Positions 1-8,063 of a stretch of 64,000 bases of DNA are shown here, in pieces. Below the pieces are notes generated by a model that searched no databases, was not told where the DNA came from, and was given only the letters and a program-made list of their open reading frames with translations. Made by a program: the position numbers and the translations under genes. Numbering within the stretch: position 1 is the stretch's first letter; each line of letters opens with the position of its first letter. The DNA is taken from positions 1 through 64,000 of the forward strand of contig UQWA01000006.1 of assembly GCA_900544685.1 (NCBI GenBank), written 5' to 3'. The stretch is from an uncultured Lachnospiraceae bacterium (lineage in GTDB: Bacteria > Bacillota > Clostridia > Lachnospirales > Lachnospiraceae).

Positions 1-7
1 AAGAAAA

Positions 8-85
8 ATGGTGCTGGGCATAATCCCCAACACCAAGTTTGTCTACAGTCTGAGAATCTCGCAAGCGAGATTCTGTCTTATGTCT
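8..85 (+). terminator. Tandem hairpins, likely 3' end of the upstream transcript
   Basis: Two stem-loops follow each other. The first (10-34) pairs GGTGCTGGG with CCCCAACACC with one mismatch. The second (53-74) is a perfect 9-bp stem with a CAAG loop. A moderately T-rich stretch (GTCTTATGTCTTTCTG) follows. This fits the end of a gene lying left of the window. The U-tract is interrupted, so the terminator call is tentative; a dispersed intergenic repeat is the alternative. Confidence 0.45.
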
Positions 86-121
86 TTCTGTAAAAAACAA
101 AGGGTTTTATATGGAAAAAAC

Positions 122-150
122 TTGCGAAAAATATCAGATTATAGTAAATT
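122..150 (+). promoter_or_regulatory. Candidate housekeeping promoter of the AGCS symporter gene
   Basis: TTGCGA (122-127) and TAAATT (145-150) are separated by 17 bases. They lie about 45 bases upstream of the symporter start, which has a GAAAGGAAAGAG ribosome site. Confidence 0.45.
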
Positions 151-195
151 GAAAGACAGGGCAATTTAAGGATATGAGAACGAAAGGAAAGAGAA

Positions 196-1713
196 ATGGA
201 ATTATTTGTAACAGTTATGAACGCTGTGAATGACATCATCTGGCATCCGGTGATGTGTGTGTTCCTGATGTGTGCAGCGATCTGGTTTACGGTTCGTCTG
301 CGAGGCATTCAGGTGCGCAGGTTCAAAGACATGGTAAAATGTCTGGTAGAAAAGGGTGATAATAAAAAAGATACTGGTCTGTCAGCGTTTCAGGCATTCG
401 CGACCACAGTAGGGGGAAGAGTCGGTACCGGTAATATTGCAGGAACTGCAACAGCCATATTTATGGGAGGTCCTGGTGCATTATTCTGGATGTGGGTAAC
501 TGCGATCCTTGGAGCATCAACAGGTATTGTGGAATGTATTCTTGGTCAGGCTTATAAGACCAGAAACCTGGGAGAACTGACCGGTGGTCCGGCTTATTAT
601 ATGTCGAACGGTATCAAAAATAAAAAGGTTGGAAGAGTGCTGGCAGTATTGTTTTGTATCGCTGTTTTCATTGGACCTGGATTCCTTCTTCCTGCCATGC
701 AGACGCAGACAGCGGCTACTGCGATTAAAGGAGCGTTTGGAATTCCGTTTATCGTAGTTGGAATTGCTATGGTAATTATTGTTGGTGTGGTAACGATGGG
801 AGGAATCAAGCGTATCGGACGGGTAGCAGAAGTTCTGGCACCGATTATGTGCGGAATTTACTTCTTTATTACCATTGTTATCTTTGTAATGAATTATAAA
901 GAGATCCCGGGCATGTTTGGTTCTATTTTTGCCAGTGCATTTGGAAAGGATGCTGTATTTGGCGGAATCGTAGGATCCGCAGTGGCATGGGGAATCAAGA
1001 GAGGATTCTTCTCCAATGATGCAGGAAACGGAATGAGCCCACTGATTTCTGCAACTACGGACACTTCTCATCCGGTAAAACAGGGACTGGTACAGGGACT
1101 GTCGGTTTATATCGATACACTGCTGGTATGCAGCTGTACCGGATTCTGCATTCTGCTGGCAGGTACTTATAATGTAGCAGCAGACGGAACAGGAACAGTG
1201 CTGCTGGTAGAACAGGCACCAGGCATTCAGTATGGTATTTCCTTTATGCAGGAAGCGCTGCGTGTATCGATTGGAAAAGCAGGAGCCATGTTCCTGGCTG
1301 TGATGCTGTTTATCTTTATCTTTACTACGATGCTGTCTTATTCTTATCAGCTGGAATCTACCTGCAGATATCTGTGGGGGGAGAATAAAGTGGTAGTAAC
1401 CATTGTACGTATTTTATTCCTGGTGTTCTGCCTCTTTGGAATCCTTATCGATGGAGATACCATCTGGCCAATGGGTGATATCGGAGTGGGCTGTATGCTC
1501 TGGGTCAATACCTTCAGTATTCTGCTTCTGACACCACAGGTAATCAGAATTGTGAAAGATTATGAAAATCAGAAAAAAGCAGGACTGGATCCTCTGTTTG
1601 ACCCTGAAACCGTCGGAATTCAGGATGAAGCTAATGTATGGGGAACCTATGTAGAAAAGAAAAAGAACCGCGGAGATTACGAGAATCCGGATCTTGGTTA
1701 TAACAAAAAGTAA
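196..1713 (+). CDS. Sodium:alanine/glycine symporter (AGCS family)
   Basis: A 505-residue polytopic membrane protein that imports a small neutral amino acid (alanine or glycine in characterised members) with Na+ or H+. The AGCS family signature is visible near residues 70-95 (ATTVGGRVGTGNIAGTATAI), and GNGMSPLISATTDTSHPVKQG lies near residue 280. Length and about ten hydrophobic segments match AlsT/DagA proteins. The C-terminus is a charged cytoplasmic tail. The gene stands alone with its own promoter and a downstream terminator. Exact substrate cannot be read from the sequence. The symbol is left blank because alsT and dagA paralogues are not distinguishable here. Confidence 0.93.
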   Translation: MELFVTVMNAVNDIIWHPVMCVFLMCAAIWFTVRLRGIQVRRFKDMVKCLVEKGDNKKDTGLSAFQAFATTVGGRVGTGNIAGTATAIFMGGPGALFWMWVTAILGASTGIVECILGQAYKTRNLGELTGGPAYYMSNGIKNKKVGRVLAVLFCIAVFIGPGFLLPAMQTQTAATAIKGAFGIPFIVVGIAMVIIVGVVTMGGIKRIGRVAEVLAPIMCGIYFFITIVIFVMNYKEIPGMFGSIFASAFGKDAVFGGIVGSAVAWGIKRGFFSNDAGNGMSPLISATTDTSHPVKQGLVQGLSVYIDTLLVCSCTGFCILLAGTYNVAADGTGTVLLVEQAPGIQYGISFMQEALRVSIGKAGAMFLAVMLFIFIFTTMLSYSYQLESTCRYLWGENKVVVTIVRILFLVFCLFGILIDGDTIWPMGDIGVGCMLWVNTFSILLLTPQVIRIVKDYENQKKAGLDPLFDPETVGIQDEANVWGTYVEKKKNRGDYENPDLGYNKK

Positions 1714-1728
1714 ATAGTTTATGAGATG

Positions 1729-1768
1729 GTTCTGTGGACGGTCCAGTGGAGTGTTCACAGAACTTTTA
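1729..1768 (+). terminator. Intrinsic terminator after the symporter gene
   Basis: GTTCTGTG (1729-1736) pairs with CACAGAAC (1756-1763) and is followed by TTTTA. It lies 16 bases after the symporter stop codon. Confidence 0.7.
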
Positions 1769-1900
1769 TATTTTAATACTTGTATATTAGAAGAAAAAGC
1801 AGTAAACTGTGCTCGAAGTTGTTTAAGAAATAAGAAAGTGCAGCTGGGAGTACAAGAACTGTGATCAGAGACACCCGGCTCATTTATCGGAGGATAGAGT

Positions 1901-2500
1901 ATGCGTAAAAAATCACATATAGCATTGGCAGGCTATCTGGTACGGGAGATGGATGATCCCAATATGCAGAAGCATTGGAAGGCATTTTATTTTGGATCCA
2001 TACTGCCAGATCTGACGCCAAAGATGATTACTGACCCGCATGAGTTTGATTCATCTTATCTGGAACTGAAGAAGAAAATTGCAAAGCTGCTGTCTGAAGC
2101 GAGAGAACATGCCTGTAAGGAACGGACACTGTTCTGCAGACTGGGAGTGGTGATGCATTATCTGGCAGATTATTTTACGTTTCCGCATAACACTACATTT
2201 GGCGGGAATCTGAAGGATCACTGCCTGTATGAAAGAGATATGAAGCATGAACTGCGTGTCAGAATTCATACGGAAGAGGCCGTACAGATTTTTGAACATC
2301 AGCAGAAGAAGCAGAATCAGATCCGTACAGCGGCTCAGCTCTTTGATTATATCGAAGAAATGCATCGCACTTATTTAAAAAGAAGAGAGAATCTGGCAGA
2401 TGACTGTCGCTGGATTATGGAGATGTGCTCCTGGGCACTGATTGGGTTAGTAAATATTATTAGTGGTTATGAAAATACTGCAACAGCGGTTGTAATTTAA
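1901..2500 (+). CDS. Zinc-dependent phospholipase C family protein
   Basis: A 199-residue protein with the layout of the PF00882 zinc-dependent phospholipase C domain. It has an N-terminal HIALA histidine, GSILPDLTP with a metal-binding aspartate near residue 33, then VVMHYLADYFTFPHN near residues 84-98 with two histidines and an aspartate. Known family members hydrolyse phospholipids, but many bacterial ones are uncharacterised. There is no signal peptide, so secretion is not supported. It is monocistronic, with a GGAGG ribosome site 7 bases before the ATG. A hairpin may form in its leader (GCTGGGAGT with ACACCCGGC, near 1844-1880). The family call is firm; the function is not. Confidence 0.8.
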   Translation: MRKKSHIALAGYLVREMDDPNMQKHWKAFYFGSILPDLTPKMITDPHEFDSSYLELKKKIAKLLSEAREHACKERTLFCRLGVVMHYLADYFTFPHNTTFGGNLKDHCLYERDMKHELRVRIHTEEAVQIFEHQQKKQNQIRTAAQLFDYIEEMHRTYLKRRENLADDCRWIMEMCSWALIGLVNIISGYENTATAVVI

Positions 2501-2516
2501 AAAAGAATATGCTATA
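2488..2516 (+). promoter_or_regulatory. Promoter of the polar amino-acid ABC operon
   Basis: TTGTAA, a 17-base spacer and TATAGT lie across the end of the preceding gene. Transcription should start near 2523, a few bases before a terminator-like hairpin. Confidence 0.6.
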
Positions 2517-2530
2517 GTATAGAACATTAG

Positions 2531-2580
2531 AGGACAAAGGCGCTCTCGACAACGAGATAGCTTTGTCCTTTTTTATTTTT
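2531..2580 (+). promoter_or_regulatory. Leader hairpin with U-tract (candidate attenuator) before the amino-acid ABC operon
   Basis: AGGACAAAG (2531-2539) pairs perfectly with CTTTGTCCT (2561-2569). An inner TCTCG/CGAGA stem closes an ACAA loop, and TTTTTTATTTTT follows. It sits between the promoter and the first gene, so it would be transcribed at the very start of the mRNA. I see no T-box, peptide or known riboswitch motif. It could instead end a short RNA or the preceding gene. Confidence 0.6.
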
Positions 2581-2600
2581 AAGAGAAGAGGAGAGAAAAA

Positions 2601-3443
2601 ATGAACAAAAGTGTAAAAACAGCAGCAGGCGTCATGTGTGCAACCGCTATGGTAATGGCAATGAGTAACAGTGTATTTGCAGAAGATGCAAAGACATTAA
2701 AAGTGGCAATGGAGTGTGGCTATGCACCATATAACTGGACACAGCCAACAGACGAGAACGGTGCAGTACAGATCTCAGACAGTACCGAATATGCATACGG
2801 ATATGATGTTATGATGGCAAAACATATTTGTGAAGAACTGGGATATAATCTGGAGATCGTAAAAATGGACTGGGATTCTTTGGTACCGGCCGTTGTATCC
2901 GGAACGGTTGACTGTGTTATCGCAGGTCAGTCTATCACATCAGAACGTCAGGAAGTGGTAGATTTTACAGATCCATATTATTATGCATCGATTATTACAC
3001 TGACAAAATCAGACAGTAAGTACGCAGATGCCAAGGGAGTAGCAGATCTGGCAGGTGCCACCTGTACATCACAGCTGAATACTATCTGGTATGATAATTG
3101 TCTGCCTCAGATCAAGGACGCTAATATCCTGCCTGCACAGGAATCTGCACCTGCTATGCTGGTAGCGCTGGAAGCAGATAAATGTGATATCGTAGTGACA
3201 GACCAGCCAACAGGACTGGCTGCATGTGTAGCTTACCCAGACTTTACATTACTGGATTTTTCAGATTCTGATGATCCATTTGAAGTATCTGATGAAGACA
3301 TCAATATCGGCATTTCCCTTCAGAAAGGAAATACGGAACTGAAAGATGCTATCAATAGTGTTCTGGAAAAAATGACTGCAGATGACTATGAGGAAATGAT
3401 GAACGAGGCAATTGCTGTTCAGCCGCTTTCTGACGCAGAATAA
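2601..3443 (+). CDS. Polar amino-acid ABC transporter, substrate-binding protein
   Basis: A 280-residue periplasmic-binding-fold protein (SBP_bac_3, type 2) that captures an amino acid outside the membrane for the permease and ATPase encoded next. A signal peptide covers residues 1-27 and ends SVFA-ED. The family pattern SITSERQEVVDFTDPYYYAS is near residue 115. The only cysteine in the signal region (Cys13 in GVMCAT) is not in a lipobox, so lipid anchoring is not predicted, which is unusual for a Gram-positive binding protein. The ribosome site is GAGGAGAG. The gene heads a three-gene operon with the permease 14 bases downstream. The specific amino acid is unknown. Confidence 0.92.
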   Translation: MNKSVKTAAGVMCATAMVMAMSNSVFAEDAKTLKVAMECGYAPYNWTQPTDENGAVQISDSTEYAYGYDVMMAKHICEELGYNLEIVKMDWDSLVPAVVSGTVDCVIAGQSITSERQEVVDFTDPYYYASIITLTKSDSKYADAKGVADLAGATCTSQLNTIWYDNCLPQIKDANILPAQESAPAMLVALEADKCDIVVTDQPTGLAACVAYPDFTLLDFSDSDDPFEVSDEDINIGISLQKGNTELKDAINSVLEKMTADDYEEMMNEAIAVQPLSDAE

Positions 3444-3457
3444 AGGAGCGTGTTACT

Positions 3458-4249
3458 ATGCCACAGGATTTTTGGGGCAGAGTGGTTTATCTGCTTCAGA
3501 CAAGAGGAAGTTCCTATGCGATGGGAGCGTTAAATACCATGATCATTGCTCTGGTCAGCACCTTTATTGGCTGCGTGATCGGATTTGCAGTAGGTATTGT
3601 CCAGACGATACCGGTGAGTAAAAAGGATTCTGTCTGGAAAAAGGGAATCTTAGGAATTATCAAGTTTATCTTGGGTGTGTATGTAGAAGTTTTCCGTGGA
3701 ACACCTATGATGGCTCAGGCCATGTTTATTTACTTTGGATCTTCTGCAGTATTTGGTATTAACATGTCTATGTGGTTTGCCGCATTTTTTATCGTTTCTA
3801 TCAATACGGGAGCCTATATGGCAGAGACAGTTCGTGGAGGAATTCTGTCTATTGATGAAGGCCAGACAGAAGGAGCAAAAGCCATTGGAATGACACATTT
3901 TCAGACCATGCTGTATGTAATACTGCCACAGGCCCTGAGAAACATTATGCCACAGATCGGCAATAATCTGATTATTAATATCAAAGATACCTGTGTACTG
4001 TCTGTTATCGGTATTGTAGAGCTGTTCTACGCAACCAAGAGTGTGGCAGGCGCATTGTATACCTATTTTGAATCTTTTGCCATTGCGATGGTGATCTATT
4101 TTGTGCTGACCTTTACCTGCTCCAGGATTTTACGTCACTGGGAAAAGAAGATGGACGGCAGTGACAACTATGATCTGGCAACGTCAGATACACTGGCACA
4201 TACCAGTGGCATGTACAGCTACAGCAAGAAGGAGGAGAAGGACGAATGA
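3458..4249 (+). CDS. Polar amino-acid ABC transporter, permease
   Basis: A 263-residue HisM/GlnP-type inner-membrane permease. An N-terminal hydrophobic segment (residues 24-50) is followed by FRGTPMMAQAMFIYFG, and then the ATPase-coupling EAA loop around GAKAIGMTHFQTMLYVILPQ (residues 141-160). The whole domain corresponds to BPD_transp_1. A single permease gene implies a homodimer. The C-terminal 25 residues are a polar cytoplasmic tail. The ribosome site AAAGGAG directly follows the binding-protein stop. The next gene overlaps by four bases (ATGA), indicating translational coupling. Confidence 0.95.
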   Translation: MPQDFWGRVVYLLQTRGSSYAMGALNTMIIALVSTFIGCVIGFAVGIVQTIPVSKKDSVWKKGILGIIKFILGVYVEVFRGTPMMAQAMFIYFGSSAVFGINMSMWFAAFFIVSINTGAYMAETVRGGILSIDEGQTEGAKAIGMTHFQTMLYVILPQALRNIMPQIGNNLIINIKDTCVLSVIGIVELFYATKSVAGALYTYFESFAIAMVIYFVLTFTCSRILRHWEKKMDGSDNYDLATSDTLAHTSGMYSYSKKEEKDE

Positions 4250-4986
4250 GCGAAGAAGTTATAAAGGTGAATCATTTAAGCAAGTCCTTCGGGAAACATG
4301 TGGTTCTGCGGGATATTGATTTTTCCGTATCCACCGGGGATGTGACCTGTATTATAGGGGCATCCGGATCCGGCAAATCGACTCTGCTGCGCTGTATGAA
4401 TCTGCTGGAGACACCAACTACCGGAGAGATCCTCTATCATGGCAAAAATATTGCCGACGGACGTACGGATGCGGCCGGATACCGGGCAAAGGTAGGTATG
4501 GTATTCCAGAGCTTTAACCTGTTTAACAATATGACGGTTTTGCAGAACTGTATAATCGGACAAACCAAGGTTATGAAAAAAGAGAAAGAAGCTGCAAGGA
4601 CAAGTGCTCTTTCATATCTGGAAAAGGTAGGTATGGCACCTTATATCAATGCCAAGCCACGTCAGCTCTCAGGTGGACAAAAACAGCGTGTGGCCATCGC
4701 CCGTGCGCTGGCTATGGAACCGGAAGTGCTGCTCTTTGACGAACCAACGTCCGCACTGGATCCTCAAATGGTAGGGGAAGTGCTGGATGTTATGAAGCAG
4801 CTGGCAAAAGAGGGACTGACTATGATCATTGTTACCCATGAGATGGCATTTGCAAGAGATGTATCCAATCATGTGGTATATATGTCAGATGGAGTAATTG
4901 AAGAGGAAGGAGATCCTCATCAGATCTTTACCAGCCCACAGAGTCCGAAAACAAAAGATTTCCTCAGTCGGTTTATGCGAGGTTAG
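4246..4986 (+). CDS. Polar amino-acid ABC transporter, ATP-binding protein
   Basis: A 246-residue ABC ATPase of the GlnQ/HisP type that powers the permease encoded upstream. Walker A is GASGSGKSTLL (residues 38-48), the signature is LSGGQKQRVAIARAL (near 141), Walker B is EVLLFDEPTSALDP (near 162), and the switch histidine is in IIVTHEMAFARD. The length is typical. It is the last gene of the operon; a new promoter begins within 10 bases of its stop. Confidence 0.96.
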   Translation: MSEEVIKVNHLSKSFGKHVVLRDIDFSVSTGDVTCIIGASGSGKSTLLRCMNLLETPTTGEILYHGKNIADGRTDAAGYRAKVGMVFQSFNLFNNMTVLQNCIIGQTKVMKKEKEAARTSALSYLEKVGMAPYINAKPRQLSGGQKQRVAIARALAMEPEVLLFDEPTSALDPQMVGEVLDVMKQLAKEGLTMIIVTHEMAFARDVSNHVVYMSDGVIEEEGDPHQIFTSPQSPKTKDFLSRFMRG

Positions 4987-4991
4987 AAAAA

Positions 4992-5026
4992 AAGCTTGAC
5001 AGATCTTATAATCAGGATTAGTATAG
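4992..5026 (+). promoter_or_regulatory. Promoter of the oligopeptide ABC operon
   Basis: TTGACA followed 17 bases later by TAGTAT gives a strong housekeeping-type promoter just after the amino-acid ATPase stop. The transcript start is predicted near 5027-5032. Confidence 0.7.
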
Positions 5027-5059
5027 GGAAAATAAAACAAAAGACAAAATGAAAAAGGA

Positions 5060-5100
5060 CGCAGGTGTCGAACAGATCGACATCTGCGCTCTTTTTTATT
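5060..5100 (+). promoter_or_regulatory. Leader hairpin with U-tract (candidate attenuator) before the oligopeptide ABC operon
   Basis: GCAGGTGTCGA (5061-5071) pairs with TCGACATCTGC (5077-5087) with one G-U pair around an ACAGA loop, then CTCTTTTTTATTTT. It lies between the promoter and the first gene. The same arrangement and a similar 3' flank (TTTTTTATTTT then AGAG) occur before the amino-acid ABC operon at 2531-2580, suggesting a shared control mechanism. Confidence 0.6.
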
Positions 5101-5138
5101 TTCAGAGGAATTACAGGATATAAAACATTGGAGGCAGT

Positions 5139-6161
5139 ATGGAAACAGAAAAACAGGAAGAATTGCTGAAGGTCAACAACCTGGCAATTTCATTTTATAA
5201 CAAATCCGGGGAAGTACAGGCGGTTCGCGGAATTACCTATACATTACATAAAGGGGAAGTACTTGGGATTGTAGGAGAATCCGGAAGTGGCAAATCCGTT
5301 TCCAGTCACGGAATCCTGAGATTGACCCCGGACACCGGAAAAGTAAAAAGCGGAGAGATATTATTTCATGGAAAAGACATTCTGAAAATGTCAAAAAAAG
5401 AACTGCAGGAGCTACGGGGAAATAAAATTGCCATGATTTTTCAGGATCCCATGACTTCACTGGATCCATTGTTCACGGTAGAGTATCAGCTGGATGAATC
5501 TTTGAAAAAACACACAAAGCTGGATGCACAGGCAAGAAAAAAGAGGATGATTGAACTGCTGACTCTGGTGGGAATCAATCAGCCGGAGCGGAGAGTGAAG
5601 CAGTATCCATATGAGTTTTCGGGAGGCATGAGACAGCGTGTAATGATTGCCATGGCGCTATCCTGTGACCCGGAGCTGCTGATTGCAGATGAGCCTACTA
5701 CAGCACTGGATGTAACCATTCAGGCACAGATTGTGGAATTGCTGAAAGAACTGAAAGATAAGCTGGGAATGGCTATTATATTTATTACCCATGATCTGGG
5801 CGTGGTTTCTGAAATATGCGACAAAATTATTGTTATGTATGCAGGAAAAATTGTAGAAGAAGGAACCAGCAGACAGATTTTTTATGAAAGAAAGCATCCA
5901 TATACCGAAGGCCTTCTGGCTTCTGTACCAAAGCTGGATACGGATTCCGGCGAAAAACTGAAGCCAATTAAGGGAAATCCACCGGATATGAGCTGTGTAA
6001 AACCAGGCTGTGCATTTGCACCCAGATGCGGATGTGCCATGCAGATCTGCGTAAGAGAAGATGCACCGGAATGTGAACTGAATGAAACACATAATGTGTC
6101 CTGCTGGCAGATCATAAAAAAAGCAATGGAAGGGCAGGTGACAGCAAATGGAAAAGAATGA
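5139..6161 (+). CDS. Oligopeptide/dipeptide ABC transporter ATP-binding protein (OppD-like)
   Basis: A 340-residue ATPase subunit of a peptide importer. Walker A is GESGSGKSV (residues 48-56), the signature is FSGGMRQRVMIAMAL (near 160), and Walker B is LLIADEPTTALD. The oligopeptide-transporter C-terminal extension carries CAFAPRCGCAMQIC near residue 290; in this family that cysteine cluster can hold an Fe-S centre. It is the first gene of a five-gene operon (ATPase, ATPase, permease, permease, binding protein) and overlaps the next by 14 bases. Substrate range is unknown, but the downstream epimerase and NlpC/P60 genes make murein-derived peptides a reasonable guess. Confidence 0.93.
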   Translation: METEKQEELLKVNNLAISFYNKSGEVQAVRGITYTLHKGEVLGIVGESGSGKSVSSHGILRLTPDTGKVKSGEILFHGKDILKMSKKELQELRGNKIAMIFQDPMTSLDPLFTVEYQLDESLKKHTKLDAQARKKRMIELLTLVGINQPERRVKQYPYEFSGGMRQRVMIAMALSCDPELLIADEPTTALDVTIQAQIVELLKELKDKLGMAIIFITHDLGVVSEICDKIIVMYAGKIVEEGTSRQIFYERKHPYTEGLLASVPKLDTDSGEKLKPIKGNPPDMSCVKPGCAFAPRCGCAMQICVREDAPECELNETHNVSCWQIIKKAMEGQVTANGKE

Positions 6162-7113
6162 GATCCTGCTGGAAGTAAAAAACCTGAAAAAATATTATCC
6201 GGTACGTACCGGATTTGTTAAAAAAACAGAATTAAAAGCAGTAGATGATGTCAGCTTTTTTATTCAAAAAGGAGAGACTCTGGGAATTGTTGGAGAGAGC
6301 GGATGCGGAAAAACCACACTGGGAAGAAGTATCCTAAGACTGGAAGAACCGACATCCGGTGATATTCTTTATGAGGGAAATTCGATTATCGGTAAGAAAA
6401 TGAAAGATTACCGTACAAAGATGCAGATTGTTTTTCAGGATCCGTATGCATCACTGGATCCGAGAAAGACTGTTTCAGATCTGATCGGGGAAGCTATGGA
6501 TCTTCAGAATCTGTGTAGCAGCAAAGCTGAGCGGAAAGAACGAATTCTGGAACTGATGAAACTGGTGGGATTAAATACACAGTTTTATAATCGTTTTCCT
6601 CATGAATTTTCCGGAGGACAGAGACAGCGTATCGGAATTGCCAGAGCACTTGCAGTGAATCCTGGATTTATCGTCTGTGATGAACCTGTTTCCGCACTGG
6701 ATGTATCTATTCAGGCACAGATCATCAATATGCTGGAAGAACTACAGGAAACCAGGCAGCTTACTTATCTGTTCATAGCACATGATCTGGCGATTGTAAA
6801 GCATATCAGTGATCGGATTGGAGTTATGTATCTGGGACATTTGGTAGAACTGACAGATGGCGAAGAACTTTATCGGACGCCGCTTCATCCATACACAGAG
6901 ATGCTTTTGTCTGCTATTCCGATTGCGGACCCGGATCTTTCCGCTGCAAGGAAACGAATCCGGCTGGATGGAGAAATTCCGAGTCCTTTGAATCCACCGT
7001 CAGGATGTCCATTCCGCACCAGGTGCCCGAGGGCAGATGAAAAGTGTGCAGAATGTATGCCACAGTTGACGGAAGCAGTGCCGAGACATTATGTGGCATG
7101 CCATCATGTATAA
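6148..7113 (+). CDS. Oligopeptide/dipeptide ABC transporter ATP-binding protein (OppF-like)
   Basis: A 321-residue second ATPase subunit that pairs with the OppD-like protein. Walker A is GESGCGKTTLGR (near residue 49), the signature is FSGGQRQRIGIARAL, and Walker B is FIVCDEPVSALD. The C-terminal CPFRTRCPRADEKC motif is the second cysteine-rich oligopeptide domain. The ATG lies inside the end of the preceding gene with a GGAAGGGCAGG ribosome region. The permease gene follows after 18 bases. Confidence 0.94.
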   Translation: MEKNEILLEVKNLKKYYPVRTGFVKKTELKAVDDVSFFIQKGETLGIVGESGCGKTTLGRSILRLEEPTSGDILYEGNSIIGKKMKDYRTKMQIVFQDPYASLDPRKTVSDLIGEAMDLQNLCSSKAERKERILELMKLVGLNTQFYNRFPHEFSGGQRQRIGIARALAVNPGFIVCDEPVSALDVSIQAQIINMLEELQETRQLTYLFIAHDLAIVKHISDRIGVMYLGHLVELTDGEELYRTPLHPYTEMLLSAIPIADPDLSAARKRIRLDGEIPSPLNPPSGCPFRTRCPRADEKCAECMPQLTEAVPRHYVACHHV

Positions 7114-7131
7114 GGTGAGAGGAGAGAAGAA

Positions 7132-8052
7132 ATGCAGACTTGGAGATATATGCTTAAACGAATTCTTCTGGCTGTTATCAGCATATTTGCAATTATAACC
7201 ATTACCTATTTTCTGATGAATCTGATGCCGGGAGATCCATTTATGTCAGAAAAAGCATCAGAAGAGAATCGTGCGATCCTGATTGCCAAATATGGACTGG
7301 ATCAGCCGGTGTATGTACAGTATGGAAGATATCTGGAGAACCTGTTTCATGGAGATATGGGAACCAGTTATGTATTACAGAAAGGAAGGGCAGTAAAGGA
7401 TATCATTGCAGAATCTTTTAAAGTATCCATGGGACTTGGTGTAAGAGCACTGATCCTTGCTGTGATCTGCGGTATTATTTTGGGATGTATTGCAGGACTT
7501 TGTAAAGACAAATTGCCGGATGCCATTATTCGTGTATTGTCATCTGTCGGTATATCCATGCCGGGATATGTCATCGCATCCGCACTGATGATGCTGTTGG
7601 CAGTCAATCTGAAAATTTTACCGGTAAATTATAACAAACCTGGAGGATGGATTATGCCAATGATTACGCTGGCAATCTATCCGACATCTTATCTGACCAG
7701 GCTGACAAGGGCCAGCATTCTGGAAGTTATGAATCAGGATTACTTAAGAACAGAGCGGGCAAAGGGAATGTCTGAATTTGTGGTGGTATTTATTCATGCA
7801 TTAAAGAATTCTCTGATTCCGGTTATTACTTATCTGGGACCACTGACTGCATCTATTCTGACTGGAGGATTTGTAGCAGAGAGTGTATTCAGTGTACCTG
7901 GACTGGGACGTTATTTTGTAAGTTCCATCAGCAGCCGGGATTACACGATGATTATGGGCGTCACCATTTTCTATTCGTCGCTGATTGTTATAATGAATCT
8001 GGTATGCGATATCCTGTATAAAATCGTAGACCCGAGAATACAGTTGGATTAA
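7132..8052 (+). CDS. Oligopeptide ABC transporter permease (OppB/DppB-like)
   Basis: A 306-residue permease. The N-terminal MLKRILLAVISIFAIITITY transmembrane segment precedes the family motif NLMPGDPF and YGLDQPVYVQYGRYLENL, both typical of DppB/OppB. The EAA loop is around YLRTERAKGMSEFVVVFIHA (residues 205-224), and the C-terminal core is VPGLGRYFVSSISSRDYTM. About six transmembrane segments are expected. It forms the channel with the OppC-like protein encoded 11 bases downstream. Confidence 0.94.
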   Translation: MQTWRYMLKRILLAVISIFAIITITYFLMNLMPGDPFMSEKASEENRAILIAKYGLDQPVYVQYGRYLENLFHGDMGTSYVLQKGRAVKDIIAESFKVSMGLGVRALILAVICGIILGCIAGLCKDKLPDAIIRVLSSVGISMPGYVIASALMMLLAVNLKILPVNYNKPGGWIMPMITLAIYPTSYLTRLTRASILEVMNQDYLRTERAKGMSEFVVVFIHALKNSLIPVITYLGPLTASILTGGFVAESVFSVPGLGRYFVSSISSRDYTMIMGVTIFYSSLIVIMNLVCDILYKIVDPRIQLD

Positions 8053-8063
8053 AGGAAGAAGTC

